Shown one piece after another: positions 22,987 through 33,740 of a stretch of 64,000 nucleotides of DNA. Under the pieces are notes generated by a model that saw only the letters and a program-made list of their open reading frames with translations, was not told the DNA's origin and made no database searches. The stretch lies in the NCBI RefSeq assembly GCF_003265705.1, contig NW_020312828.1:55347137-55411136 (forward strand). Reading direction: 5' to 3'. The stretch's first letter is position 1. Every line of letters begins with the position of its first letter. Origin of the DNA: Callorhinus ursinus. Its lineage: Eukaryota; Chordata; Mammalia; Carnivora; Otariidae. The translations under genes were made by a program, and so were the position numbers.

Positions 22987-23092
22987 GGGGTATCTGGCTG
23001 GCTCAGTTGGAAGAACATGAGACTCTTGACCTCAGGGTTGTGAGTTCAAGCCCTATGTTGGGTGTAGAGATCACTTAAAAATAAAATTAAAA
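22987..23092 (+). mobile_element. Short old Can-SINE, sense
   Basis: GGGTATCTGGCTGGCTCAG head, GTGAGTTCAAGCCC B-box-like part, then GGGTGTAGAGATCACTTAAA and an A-rich tail; the long CT-rich body is absent. TSD AAGAATCACCATTCAA (22971-22986) against 23093-23108, one mismatch. It represents the short tRNA-Lys form. Confidence 0.92.
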
Positions 23093-23108
23093 AAGAATCA
23101 CTATTCAA

Positions 23109-23927
23109 TAAGAAACAATCTGAAGCAAATTCCACTCTTTTTATCTAAATTGCTCTCTCTGTACAATTAAGGAGAAGGGAATATACATTATAAAAATAAT
23201 TAAGATTCATTACTCACATTTCATTACATTAGAAATTATCTCTATTTCATCTTTTCATGTTAATCAAACAAGCAATAATCAATCATTCTCAATTCTATCT
23301 ATACTGCTTGCATTATATCACTTTGTTTTTATTATATATACATACATGTGTATGTGTGTGAGTATACTATGAGCAGAAGGGTGGCTTTGCAATTCTATGG
23401 GTATGAGTATAGTGCCAAGTGAATAAGATAAACAACATTTGATTGGAATTTAATTAATAACAACTACTGAAATTATAATAGAATTTTTGTGACTTTGAGA
23501 TTAAAAAGAAAGAAAAAGAAATAGTCCCTCTTAAAACTAGTTAGAAATGTTTTGACATAAGTTAATAGAATCAATGTGCTTAACTTTAAAAAAATCCCTA
23601 TTTTACATAATTATAATTCTGTTCATCATTCCATAATAGCATAGAAATTTTGTTAAAATTAAAGTGATAATTGCATATTTTAGAGAGTTGTCAATTTGTC
23701 TAGAAAAATAATATTAGAGTACAATTAAATAAAATAACCAAGAAAACTTAGATTTACTGAGATATGGTGGGAGGAGGAAACTTTTAGATACAATTTAAGA
23801 AGGTATGTAATTTTATATTATACTTGCAGGGAAGACCAGATTTTGGTTCACTGAATTTTCTTGGGAAACAGTCTAAGTGCAAGAGACAAACACACATACA
23901 AACAAAAAGGTACCTCCCTCAACACAA

Positions 23928-23928
<1 letters not shown>
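23109..23928. other. Intergenic DNA, nothing recognised
   Basis: AT-rich, with a short TATATACATACATGTGTATG motif near 23333-23355. No gene. Confidence 0.4.

Positions 23929-23977
<49 letters not shown>
23929..23977. repeat. (CA)n microsatellite
   Basis: Perfect CA run of about 24 units. Frames through it are dipeptide repeats, not genes. Confidence 0.97.
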
Positions 23978-23978
<1 letters not shown>

Positions 23979-24002
23979 TAATTGATAATAAGATCAACCT
24001 AC

Positions 24003-24597
24003 TTGCTAAGGACTGAATTTTGTCCTCCCCCAAGTGAACATGTTGAAGCCCTAACCCCACATTGTGATGGTATTTAGAGATGGGACTTTTGGGAGGTAAG
24101 TTTATTTAATTAAATTAATTAATTAATTAATTAATTAATTTAAGATTTTATTTATTTGACAGAGACACAGCGAGAGAGGGAACACAAGCAGGGGGAGTGG
24201 GAGGGGGAGAAGCAGGCCTCCCATGGCGGAGGGAGCCTGATGCCAGGCTCTATCTCAGGACCCTGGGATCATTACCTGAGCTGAAGGCAGATGCTTAATG
24301 ACTGAGCCACCCAGTTGCCCCTGGAAGGTAAGTTTAAATGAGTTCATGAGAGTGGGACTTTCATGATGAGATCAGTCCCCTTATAAGAAGAGATATCAGA
24401 GTTTCTCATCCTTATGTGAGGATAGTATCAGAAAACAGCATCCTACAAAGCAGAAAGAGAGTTCTCACCAGAAACTAAACATTTCAGCACCTTGATCTTG
24501 GTCTTCCCAGCCTCCAGAACTGTGAGAAATGAATTTCTGATATTTATATCACCTAGTTTATGGTATTTTGTTATGGCAGCCTGAGCGGACTAAGATA
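24003..24597 (+). mobile_element. MaLR-type LTR (MST/MLT1-like), split by SINE
   Basis: Characteristic order: GGACTGAATTTTGTCCTCCCCC, CATGTTGAAGCCCTAACCCC, GATGGTATTTAGAGATGGG, (SINE), CCTTATAAGAAGAG, CCAGCCTCCAGAACTGTGAG, TATGGTATTTTGTTATGGCAGC, GAGCGGACTAAGATA. It is the LTR of an ancient non-autonomous ERVL-MaLR element, with no coding capacity. Confidence 0.85.
24104..24321 (-). mobile_element. Can-SINE with (TTAA)n-expanded tail
   Basis: The body and head (GACACAGCGAGAGAGGGAAC; CTGAGCCACCCAGTTGCCCC) are typical. The expected ATTTATTT tail is preceded by about 36 bases of TTAA/AATT repeats (24104-24141). The TSD GGAGGTAAGTTTA (24091-24103) matches GGAAGGTAAGTTTA at 24322-24335, so the microsatellite lies inside the insertion and arose from the tail. 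Confidence 0.93.
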
Positions 24598-25107
24598 CTA
24601 TCCAATTACTCTCTCTTGATAATACAGCCTAGGCTTACTTACCATGTGAGCTAAGAAAGGAAATTAGTTTTTCACATATAATAGTCTAGTTGAGACATCA
24701 TCATTAGGTTATTTCTAATCCAGAGTTGTCCTTCAACAAAGTATTTTTGGTTATTTGTATGTTTTTTGGTCTGGTTTTTCAAAATGTTTTCTCCCTGAAT
24801 CTTCTGTTTATATTGATAATACCACATTGAGTGAAATGGTATTACCAAATCATTGTTGAAGAAACACAGACGCATAGTTTAAGGGATTCACTTATTGCTA
24901 ATCAATCATGTAAATTGACTTGCAATCAAGGTATCTGACTTTAGTCCCGTCTACTATTTTATGTTAAATATTTTTGGAAATAATGGTCCACATTATTCCA
25001 TTTCAAAATTATTAAGACTAAACATGAAAAGTCTTCAGTTAAAATAACCAATTATTAAAATAATATGCTAATAAATTAGCTTGGGATCCCTTTATTTAAT
25101 ACCCTTA
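24598..25107. other. Unassigned DNA between two MaLR pieces
   Basis: No recognisable repeat or gene. Both flanking LTRs are in plus orientation, so this need not be internal sequence of the first element. Confidence 0.4.
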
Positions 25108-25434
25108 TTGTTATGGTCTCAATGTGTCCCTCCAAATGTCATAACGCCCAAAGATAATGATATTAGGAGGTGGAAGTTTTGGGAAGTGATTAAGTAATGG
25201 GTGCAGAGCCTTCATTAATGGAACCGGTTTCTTGTAAAAGGAGGTCCAGAAAGATTCTTAGCCTCTTCCTCCATGTGAGGATACAATGGGAAGTCTGCAA
25301 CTCATAAGAGGGCTCTCACTCAACCATGCCAGTCCCATGATCTTGACTTCCAGCTTCCAGTCTATGAGAAATACATTTCTGTTGTTGATAAGTTACCCAG
25401 CCTGTGGTACTTTCTTATAGTAGTTCAAACTAAA
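25108..25434 (+). mobile_element. Second MaLR-type LTR (MST-like)
   Basis: TTGTTATGGTCTCAATGTGTCC, TATTAGGAGGTGGAAGTTTTGG, CCATGTGAGGATACAATGGG, GAGAAATACATTTCTGTTGTT and TGTGGTACTTTCTTATAG follow MST LTR order. It is diverged from the copy at 24 kb. Confidence 0.82.
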
Positions 25435-25950
25435 ACATAAATTTGGTACCAAGAGTGGGTGCTGCTAAAAACGTAGAAGTAACTTTGGAACTGGTTAATG
25501 GGCAGGGTCGGGAAAAGTTTCATGGTTCATGCTAGGAAACACATTGCCAATGAATGTACTATTGAGGGTGATTTTCATGGAGGCTCAAAAGGAGAAGAAG
25601 AGATCTTTAGAAAAAGCTTCAACCTTCTTAGACAATACATAAGCAGTCATAAATAGAAAGTTGGTAGAAATATAGATGGTAAAGGTCATTCTGATGAGGT
25701 CTCAGATGGAAACGAGGAACATGTTATTGGAAACTGAAGGAAAGGTGATTTTTTGCTGTAAAATGGCAAAGAGCTTGGCTGAATTGTTTGTATCCTAGTG
25801 TTTTGTGGAAGGCTGAAATTGTGAACAATAAAATTGGATATGTGGCTAAAGAAATTACTTAGCAAAGTGTTGACAAACCAGCTTGGCTTCTCCTGAATGC
25901 TTATAGTAAAATATGATAAGAGAGAAACGACTTAAAGACAAAATGGGTAA
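25435..25950 (+). mobile_element. MaLR internal sequence
   Basis: Directly after the LTR, GGTACCAAGAGTGGGTGCTGC and AGTAACTTTGGAACTGGTTAATGGG match the start of the MaLR internal region as I recall it. The downstream boundary is approximate. It is non-coding and heavily decayed. Confidence 0.65.
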
Positions 25951-26277
25951 TCAAAAAGTAAATAGAATTTAAATGTTTGGAAAGGTCTTAGCCTACCCAT
26001 ATTGAAGAAAAAATGAGATGGACTAAGAAACTAAATATACATCCTTCCCGTGGACACATGTATACACAAACCAAACATTTGTATTATTTCTACTCATCTT
26101 TCAAATATTACCATTATACTTTATTTATTTATTTATACTTTATTATAGTATACTTCTTGTAATAGTTTAATTTCAAGTTGATGAAATATCTCTTTCTACC
26201 ATTAGCTTTTGAAACAATTTTATTCAAATTCATAAAATCAGTACCTAGCTCCTGTTCTCAAGAAATATAACAAAAAG
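25951..26277. other. Intergenic DNA, nothing recognised
   Basis: AT-rich, with short TTTA repeats near 26115-26150. Confidence 0.4.
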
Positions 26278-26293
26278 TATGTCTGTGTTTTTT

Positions 26294-26497
26294 GTTTATT
26301 TATTTGTTTTTTGAAGATTTTATTTATTTATTTGACAGAGAGACACAGCAAGAGAGGGAACCAAGCAGGGGGAGTGGGAGATGGAGAAGCAGGCTTCCTG
26401 CGGAGCAGGGAGCCCGATGTGGGGCTCGATCCCGGGACCCTAGGACCATGACCTGAGCCGAAGACAGACGCTTAATGACTGAGCCAACCAGGCGCCC
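26294..26497 (-). mobile_element. Can-SINE with perfect 16-bp TSD
   Basis: Complemented tail GAAGATTTTATTTATTTATT, body GACACAGCAAGAGAGGGAAC, head complement GACTGAGCCAACCAGGCGCC. TATGTCTGTGTTTTTT is identical at 26278-26293 and 26498-26513, suggesting a young copy. Confidence 0.97.
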
Positions 26498-26513
26498 TAT
26501 GTCTGTGTTTTTT

Positions 26514-26945
26514 ATACAAATACATATGTATGTATTTGAGTATATTAGATTAATGGTGTAACAAATGCTATTTTATTGAGATGCTAAAATCCATATATAT
26601 TAGTAAATTTATGTTATATCTTCAGGTATTACAATTAATTTCTCATGGATTTGTATTTGTCCATATCAACAAAAACATTTGATTATTTTTGTGAGATTGA
26701 AATATTCTCTTGGAAAAAACAATGTAAGTGTAAAAAATGGCTGTACCAGAAAATGGTAGATTAATAACTATTAAAGTGATCTACCTCAAAATATTTTAGA
26801 AAAGGTAGGAAAGTAAACAGTTAATAATGATATAATGAAGTAATTGATAAATATCCTTAAATTATAAAATATAAATTATCCCTCAACCACAAAATCATAT
26901 GCAAAGCTCTTCTAAGTTATATGAGTCAGGGTATATGAATCAGTG
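26514..26945. other. Intergenic DNA, nothing recognised
   Basis: AT-rich, no gene or repeat seen. Confidence 0.4.
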
Positions 26946-29112
26946 TTGTTGTTTTTTTAAATTTTTTATTTAAATTCAATTTAGTTAACGTATAATGTGT
27001 TATTAATTTCAGGGGCAGAATTTAGTGATTCATTAGCTGCATATAACACCCAGTGTTCATTACATCAGGGTCCTCCTTAATGCCCATCACCTGATTACCC
27101 CGTCCCCCACACCAACCACCCCTCCAGCAGCCCTCAGTTTGTTTCCTATAAAAAAGAGTCTCTTATGATTTGCCTCCCTCTCTTTCCCTTCTCCTATGTT
27201 CATCTGTTTTGTTTCTTAAATTCCATATATAAATGAAATCATATGGTATTTGTCTTTCTCTGACTCACTTATTTCGCTTAGCTTAATGCCTTCTAGTTCC
27301 ATCCATGTTATTGCAAATGACAAGATTTCATTCTTTTTGATGACTGGGTAATATTCCATTATATATATATATTACTTCTTCTTTATCTATTCATCTGTCA
27401 ATGGACATCTAGGCTCTTTCCACATTTTGGCTATTGTGGACTTGCTGCTATAAATGTTGGGGTGCATATGCCTCTTTGAATCACTATGTTGGTACCGTTT
27501 GGATAAATACCTAGTAGTGCAATTGCTGGTTGGTAGGGCAGTTCTATTTTTACCTTTTTCAGGAAACTCCATACTGTTTCCCAGATTGGCTGTAGGTTTG
27601 CATTCCCACCAACAGAGTAAGAGGGTTCCCCTTTCTCTGCATCCTTGCCAACATCTGTTGTTTCCTGACTTGTTAATTTTAACCATTCTGAACGATGTGA
27701 GGTGGTATCTCATTGTGGTTTTGATTTGTATTTCCCTGATGCTGAGTGCTGTTGAGCATTTTTTCATGTGTCTGTTAGCCATTTGTATGCCTTCTTTGGA
27801 GAAATGTCTATTCATGTCTTCTGTCCATTTCTTGGTTGGATTTTTTTTGTTTTTTGAGTGTTGAGTTTGATAAGTTCTTTATTGATTTTGAATACTAGCC
27901 CTTTATCAGATATGCCATTTGTGAATATCTTCTTCCATTCCATAGGTTGCCTTTTAGTTTTGTTGATCTTTTCCTTTGCTGTGCAAAAACCTTTTATCCT
28001 GATGAAGTCCCAATACTTCATTTTTGCTTTTGTTTCCCTTGCCTCTAGAGACGTGTCTAGTAAGAAGTTGCTGGCGCCAAGGTCAAAGAGGTTGCTGCCT
28101 GTGTGCTCCTCTAGGATTTTGATGGATTATTATCTCACATTTAGGTCCTTCATCCATTTTGAGTTTATTTTTGTGTTTGGCCTAAGAAAGTGGTCCAATT
28201 TCATTCTTCTGTGTGTGGTGGCTCAATTTTCCCAACACCATTTGTTGAAGAGACTGTCTTTTTTCCATTGGATATTCTTTCCTGCTTTGTTGAAGATTAG
28301 TTGACCATAGAGTTGAGGGTCCATTTCTGGATTTTCTATTTTGTTCCATGGATCTATGTGTCTGTTTTTTGTGCCAGTACCATACTGTTTTGATGATTAC
28401 AGTGTTGTAATACACCTTGAAGCCTGGAATTATGATGCCTCCAACTTTGGTTTTCTTTTTCAACATTATTTTGGCTAATCATGGTGGTTTATAGTTCCAT
28501 ACAAATTTTAGGATAGTTTGTTCCAGCTTTGTGAAAAATGCTGATGGTATTTTGATAAGGATTGCATTGAATGTGTAGATTGCTTTGAGTAGTAAAGACT
28601 TTTGTTTTTTTTAAGGTTTTATTTATTTATTTGACAGAGAGAGACACAGAGAGAGAGGGAACACAAGCAGGGGGAGTGGAAGAGGGAGAAGCAGGCTTCT
28701 GCTGAGCAGGTAGCCTGATGCGGGGCTCAATCCCAGGACCTTGGAATCATGACCTGAGCCAAAGGCAGACGCTTAACGACTGAGCCACCCAGGCGCCCCT
28801 AGTATAGACTTTTTAACAATATTTGCTCTTCTAATCCCTGAGCATGGGATGTTTTTTCATTTCTTTGTGTTTTCCTCAAATTCTTTTGTAAGTGTTTATA
28901 GTGTTCAAAGTACAGATCTTTTACTTCTTTGATTATGTTTACTCCTAGGTATCTTAAGGATTTTGGTGCAATTGTAAATGGGATTGATTCCTTGATTTCT
29001 CTTTCTGCTGTTTCATTGTTAGTGTATAGAAATGCAACTGACTTCTGTGCGTTGATTTTATATCCTGCAACTTTGCTGAATTCCTGTATCAGTTCTAGCA
29101 ATTTTTTGGTCT
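26946..29112 (-). mobile_element. 5'-truncated L1, split by a SINE
   Basis: An antisense L1 with its 3' terminus at low coordinates (complement of the A-rich tail, then TTTAGTTAACGTATAATGTG). The minus strand encodes broken ORF2 fragments: the post-catalytic reverse transcriptase part (28799-29101), linker pieces (28182-28466 and 27812-28021) and the cysteine-containing C-terminus (27387-27815). Frameshifts and stops separate them, so no functional ORF2 protein is possible. The 5' end is truncated just after the catalytic motif, near 29112. Plus-strand open frames of 136-152 codons across it are shadows. Confidence 0.95.
28604..28799 (-). mobile_element. Can-SINE nested in L1
   Basis: Typical tail, body (GACACAGAGAGAGAGGGAAC) and head complement ending CCACCCAGGCGCCCC. 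TSD TAGTAAAGACTTTT (28590-28603) against 28800-28813, one mismatch. It postdates the L1 at 26.9-29.1 kb. Confidence 0.96.
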
Positions 29113-29673
29113 TGTATAAATTTCAGTATGCTCTTCATATGAGTTTTTTAAAGCTGTGTTCTTTGTTGTTTAAGGAAAAAGAGAGAATACCACTTATCAA
29201 AGCCCTAAAAATTCAGTATAACAGTATTTCTTTTTTATATAACATGTATCCACATAGCTCTGCAAAATTTCTGATCAAAAGGATGGCTATATTTTTTAAG
29301 TTACCAAATAAGGGAATTTGGGGGCCGTGGATCAGGAACAAAATTATGAAGAAAATGGTAAACATACACTTTTATCAGCAGATATGAATTGTCAGGAATA
29401 AGCAATGATTATAGGATATTGTTACTGGAATTTGTCCTACTAGCAAAATCCTGACCTCATATTCAGATGTAGATATGTGTTGTCTTCAAAGTTTGTGAAT
29501 ACTTACTCTATCGCTCTTCTTATAGTCAGTTTTATCATTCTCTTTCCATAACTTTCATACATTACATCACAGATGATTGTATCACAAAATAAACTTTTAC
29601 TTTGGGGGATAAAATCCTTTAGAGTATTGGGGTTTGACCTAACAAAAACAACAAGAATAACATCCAGACACAT
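29113..29673. other. Intergenic DNA, nothing recognised
   Basis: Starts at the L1 truncation point; no gene or repeat seen. Confidence 0.4.
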
Positions 29674-29686
29674 TATTTTCTGTTTT

Positions 29687-29842
29687 TTTATTAACAATTT
29701 TATTTATTTATTTGGGGGGGCAGAGGGCCAAGCATACTCCCTGCTGAGCGAGGAGCCCTATGTGGGGCTCCATCCCAGCACCTTGAGATCATGACCTGAG
29801 ATGAAGGCAGATGCTTAACCGACTAAGTCTCCCAGGTGCCCC
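29687..29842 (-). mobile_element. Can-SINE with shortened body
   Basis: Complemented tail ACAATTTTATTTATTTATTT runs into a G tract and CAGAGGGCCAAGCATACTCC; most of the GA-rich body is missing. Head complement TCTCCCAGGTGCCCC. The TSD TATTTTCTGTTTT is exact at 29674-29686 and 29843-29855. Confidence 0.93.
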
Positions 29843-29855
29843 TATTTTCTGTTTT

Positions 29856-30391
29856 AAATACCTATAAATATATCTCCCCTGATCTCACATTATAATTATG
29901 CAATTATTTACTTCTAATTATGTTTTAGAGTGAACACATGTCCCTACTATGTTCTTTCTATGATTGGAAAGGTAGAAAGACTTTTGAAAGGAAAGAGGCT
30001 CAACATCGTTTTATAGATGGAAGATGACATTTCACATGGCAGAAATTCCTGATACTTCTGAAGAATAGTAAGAAATGAAAATGGAAACTGTTGGCTTTGC
30101 TTTACATAAGAGTGCTCATTGCTTTCTTCATGGTATATTTAATTTTATCTTATATGCTAATTCTTAATATTGCATATCTAGGTTTCCAATAAAATCAGAA
30201 GAATGTTTAGTTTGATGTGTAAAATGTGACTACTCAGCTTGAAAGCAAGGGACTAGAAAGACATAGGAAATTCTGGCAAAAAGAAAAACTAAACATAACT
30301 AAGCAAAAAGATCAAACTACTCATTTGTCCTTAATGTAGAGAGAAAAGACTCAACATGGCACAAAATTTTGCTTTAAAGAATGACTTTATT
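29856..30391. other. Intergenic DNA, nothing recognised
   Basis: No gene or repeat seen. Confidence 0.4.
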
Positions 30392-30401
30392 GAAAGATAT
30401 G

Positions 30402-30626
30402 GCTCACTCTCTCTCTCACTGATAAATAAATAGGGATGCCTGGGTGGCTCAGTTGGTTAAGCGTCTGCCTTCAGCTCAGGTCATGATCCAGGAGTTCTGG
30501 GATCAAGTCCCGCATTGTGTTCCTTACTCAGTGGGGAGCCTGCTTCTCCCTCTGCCTGCCACTCCCCCTGCTTGTATGCACCCCCCCTCTCTCTGGCAAA
30601 TAAATAAATAAAATCTTGAAAAAAGA
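30402..30626 (+). mobile_element. Can-SINE, sense, with extra 5' segment
   Basis: The SINE proper starts GGGATGCCTGGGTGGCTCAG at 30433 and ends AAATAAATAAATAAAATCTTG. The best TSD, GAAAGATATG (30392-30401 and 30627-30636), lies 31 bases upstream of the head. The intervening CTCACTCTCTCTCTCACTGATAAATAAATA looks like the end of another SINE body and tail. Confidence 0.92.
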
Positions 30627-30636
30627 GAAAGATATG

Positions 30637-31420
30637 TAATGATAAGACCAGTGATTTCTGACATACTTCAGTCGTAGTCTCACCATACGCATTTAGGTCT
30701 TTAGGTTAAAAAAATCTAGGTATTTGGTAATTTTTTTGAACTTTGTATTCTGAATTTTAAATAAAGATAGATAATTTTGGTGGTATTTTGAGTCTCATTT
30801 ATAAACTGGGAAATGTTCAAGAATTATTTGCTTTTCATAGGATCTACTTCTTTCCTCCTGAGAGACATATTAATAGTATCTGTAAAAGTCCTCCTTTTCT
30901 CCCCAGATTTATGTTAAGCATTATTTTTATTCTTCACCTAAGTACCATGGTTGGTTAGATGCCCCTCCTATTTGATCTACCTTTATAATCCTATAACTCC
31001 TTTTGCCTATCTTTATTATGAAAAATTTCACACTGGGCTTTACTGAATTCTTTGCCTGTATCAAACACTCCATGGTAACATTTTTAAAAGACAAGGCTGG
31101 GCCTTATATTTTTGTTCTTCACTAGTTCAGAGCCAGATGCTTGAAACATGGCAGGTGTTTGATATTGCTTGCTAACTTAGATATATAAATGAATAATAGG
31201 TGCCTTAGATAATGTTTTCTGTGATTGCTCTTTCTCAGTTTTTGCTGTAGGGTTATTTTTAAAGATTTTCCTTGATCCTAAGAAATATGTGTCTAACTTC
31301 AAATTATCAATTTGCTTTTCTATATGGAAAATTATTTTCTTTTTGGTCAATTTCTAATTAATCACACCTAAACCCTTTTTAAAGTAATCACTTACTTTAT
31401 TTCTAATTATTAAATAATGC
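30637..31420. other. Intergenic DNA, nothing recognised
   Basis: No gene or repeat named. Confidence 0.4.
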
Positions 31421-31424
31421 TTTT

Positions 31425-31612
31425 GTAAAATTGAAGTACAGTTGACATACAATGCTATATTATTTTCAGGTGTACAATATAGTGATTAGGCAATTCTATA
31501 CATTATTCAATTCTCACTACAATGAGTGTAACACCATTTGTCAGCATACAATGTTATGACAGTATTATTCAGTATATTCCCTATGATGTACTTTTCATCT
31601 TCTTCAAGTTGG
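31425..31612 (-). mobile_element. Old L1M 3' region, antisense
   Basis: AATTGAAGTACAGTTGACATAC, TTTTCAGGTGTACAATATAGTG and TATATTCCCTATGATGTAC are the complement of a common L1M 3' UTR. Truncated, no TSD. Confidence 0.75.
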
Positions 31613-32985
31613 TTGAAATCTTGAAGCCATATTTAACTCATCTCAAGCATTATCATTTTTTTAACAAACATTCTTAAATTGCCTATCAGATGTATGTTTC
31701 TAATGTTCAGAAACAGATCTAAACAATTATACATTTATGCCCTTCTTATTCTAATATTCCTTCAGCTGTTCTCCTTAAGAACTAGGCTCACCTGCTATTT
31801 AATATATTATTTGTAATTAAGCCATACCATTTTTCTTTGTATAGATAATATGAAATACCCCTAAGTTATGGTGGCAAACTGAGCAAGTACAACATATTCT
31901 AATCCTAAATCACATTACATGGACAAAAACATATTTTAAGAATAAATTTGGGAATTCAAATAACTATATTGGCTTTGATAGTAATTTTGAAGAATCCCTG
32001 AAAGATAGAAGAGATTATATTAAAGATTGGGAGAAAATAAGGTCCAAAACCAATGGAGAAGACTTCCAAAGAGTCCTTTGGAGAAAACAATATGAGCAAT
32101 TTGGGAAATTTGCAAGACCAGAATAAACTAGTATAGAATCCATTGGTGTCATTCATTTGTGGTAAGTCTGCAAAGATACACTAAAGGGCAATACTCTGCA
32201 GTCAGAAAAGTCATTATGATCACATAGTTGTGCAACCTCTACTCATTCTCTATTTATACTAACTTGTTTCAGTAGTGACATTGCTTACTGTCTATGAAGG
32301 TCAGAAGCCCTGGTATCAGAGAAGCAGGGTGGCATCCCTAAAAAGATAAAGCACTGGTAAACCCAACCCACAACACCTACCATCTTTTCTGCATAATTAT
32401 TAGAAGGGTGCTATGATCAGTGGATGAATTATCCATAATAAGGAAACAAGGAACTCAATTACTTATGTGTACACATAAGCTAGAATCACCATTGATAAAA
32501 TGAATACCAACACAGGGAGAGAAAATTAAAAATAAATAAACAAATAAAATTCTAATATTTAAACAAAGGTAATAGGTCACAGAACAGATTTAAAAGAAGC
32601 ACAGCTAATAGTATAAGAAGGATAAAAATTGCTTTATTTCTATCAAATATGAGCTGGCTGATTATGAGTGCAAAGTAAAAACAGAGATCTAGAAAGATAA
32701 AATATGATAACTGAAATCCCAAAGTCAATAGATTTCTTAAAGCCTGAATGGACATAGCTAAATAATGATTTGGTGAGTAGAAAACTGAATGAACAGAATA
32801 CATAAAACAAGAGAAAAAAATATTTGAGAGACAATAGCAGTTGTAACAATACCTGACAAATGAGAACTGTAACTAGAGAATAAAAACAATGGATGAGGGA
32901 AAGGAAAACCCATGCACTCTTAAAGAAATACTAGAAAAACTATTGTCTGAAATAAATTAATCTTGAACCAAAGTACAAAAAAGTC
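31613..32985. other. Intergenic DNA, nothing firmly recognised
   Basis: 1.4 kb. Small minus-strand frames at 32552-32849 are Phe/Leu-rich AT artefacts without domains. Confidence 0.4.
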
Positions 32986-32994
32986 ATTAAAGTA

Positions 32995-33740
32995 TTTAAA
33001 TGAAAAAAATGAGAGATATTCTATGTTCATGGATTGATAAATTTAATATTATCAAGATGTAAATTCTTGCCAAATTGAGTTATGGACACGCCACAAACCT
33101 GTTTAAAATCTCAGCAAGCTGTTTTGTACATACTGACACAATTATTGTAAAGTTTATATGGAAGCATAAAAGATATAGAATAGCCAACACAATACCGAGT
33201 AAGGAAAGCAAATTTGTAGGACCACTCAATTTCAAGACTTACTACAAATCTACCATAATCAAGATGGTATAGTATTAGCAGAAAAATAGACACAAAGATC
33301 AATGGAATAAAAGAGAGATCCAAGAAACAGAACTACATGAATTTGATCAATTTATTCTTGACAAAGCCCCAATGGCAATTCAATGGTGAAAAGATAGTCT
33401 TTCCAACAAATGTTGCTGGGACACTTGTACATCCATATGTTTAAAAGAAAAAGAACCTAGACACAGATCTTACATCTTTAAAAAAACTAACTCAAGATGG
33501 ATGACAGGCCTTCATGTAAAATGTAAAACTATAGAATATTTAGAAGAAAACATAGGAGACTTAGGTGACCTTGGGTCTGTTGATGAGTTTTTAGATACGT
33601 CACTAAAGCAGTATCACTGAAAAAAAATTGACCTTATTAGAATCCAAAATCTTTGTTCTTTAAAAGATGTGCTAGGAATATTAAAAGCAAACAGAGGATT
33701 TAAAAAATTATATAACTTATACAAGGCCTAATGATAATTG
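32995..33740 (+). mobile_element. Old L1M ORF2 fragment, sense
   Basis: Continuous diverged ORF2 sequence from the end of the reverse transcriptase (TTCTATGTTCATGGATTGAT, TCAAGATGTAAATTCTTGCC), through CTCAGCAAGCTGTTTTGT and TTTATATGGAAGCATAAAAG, to GAAGAAAACATAGGAGACTTA and TAAAAGATGTGCTAGG. It provides the unrearranged order against which the split copy at 41.2/47.4 kb can be compared. Confidence 0.85.

Noticed and set aside
27454..28304. Plus-strand frames of 136 and 148 codons
   Set aside because: They are antisense shadows of the L1 ORF2 remnant on the minus strand.
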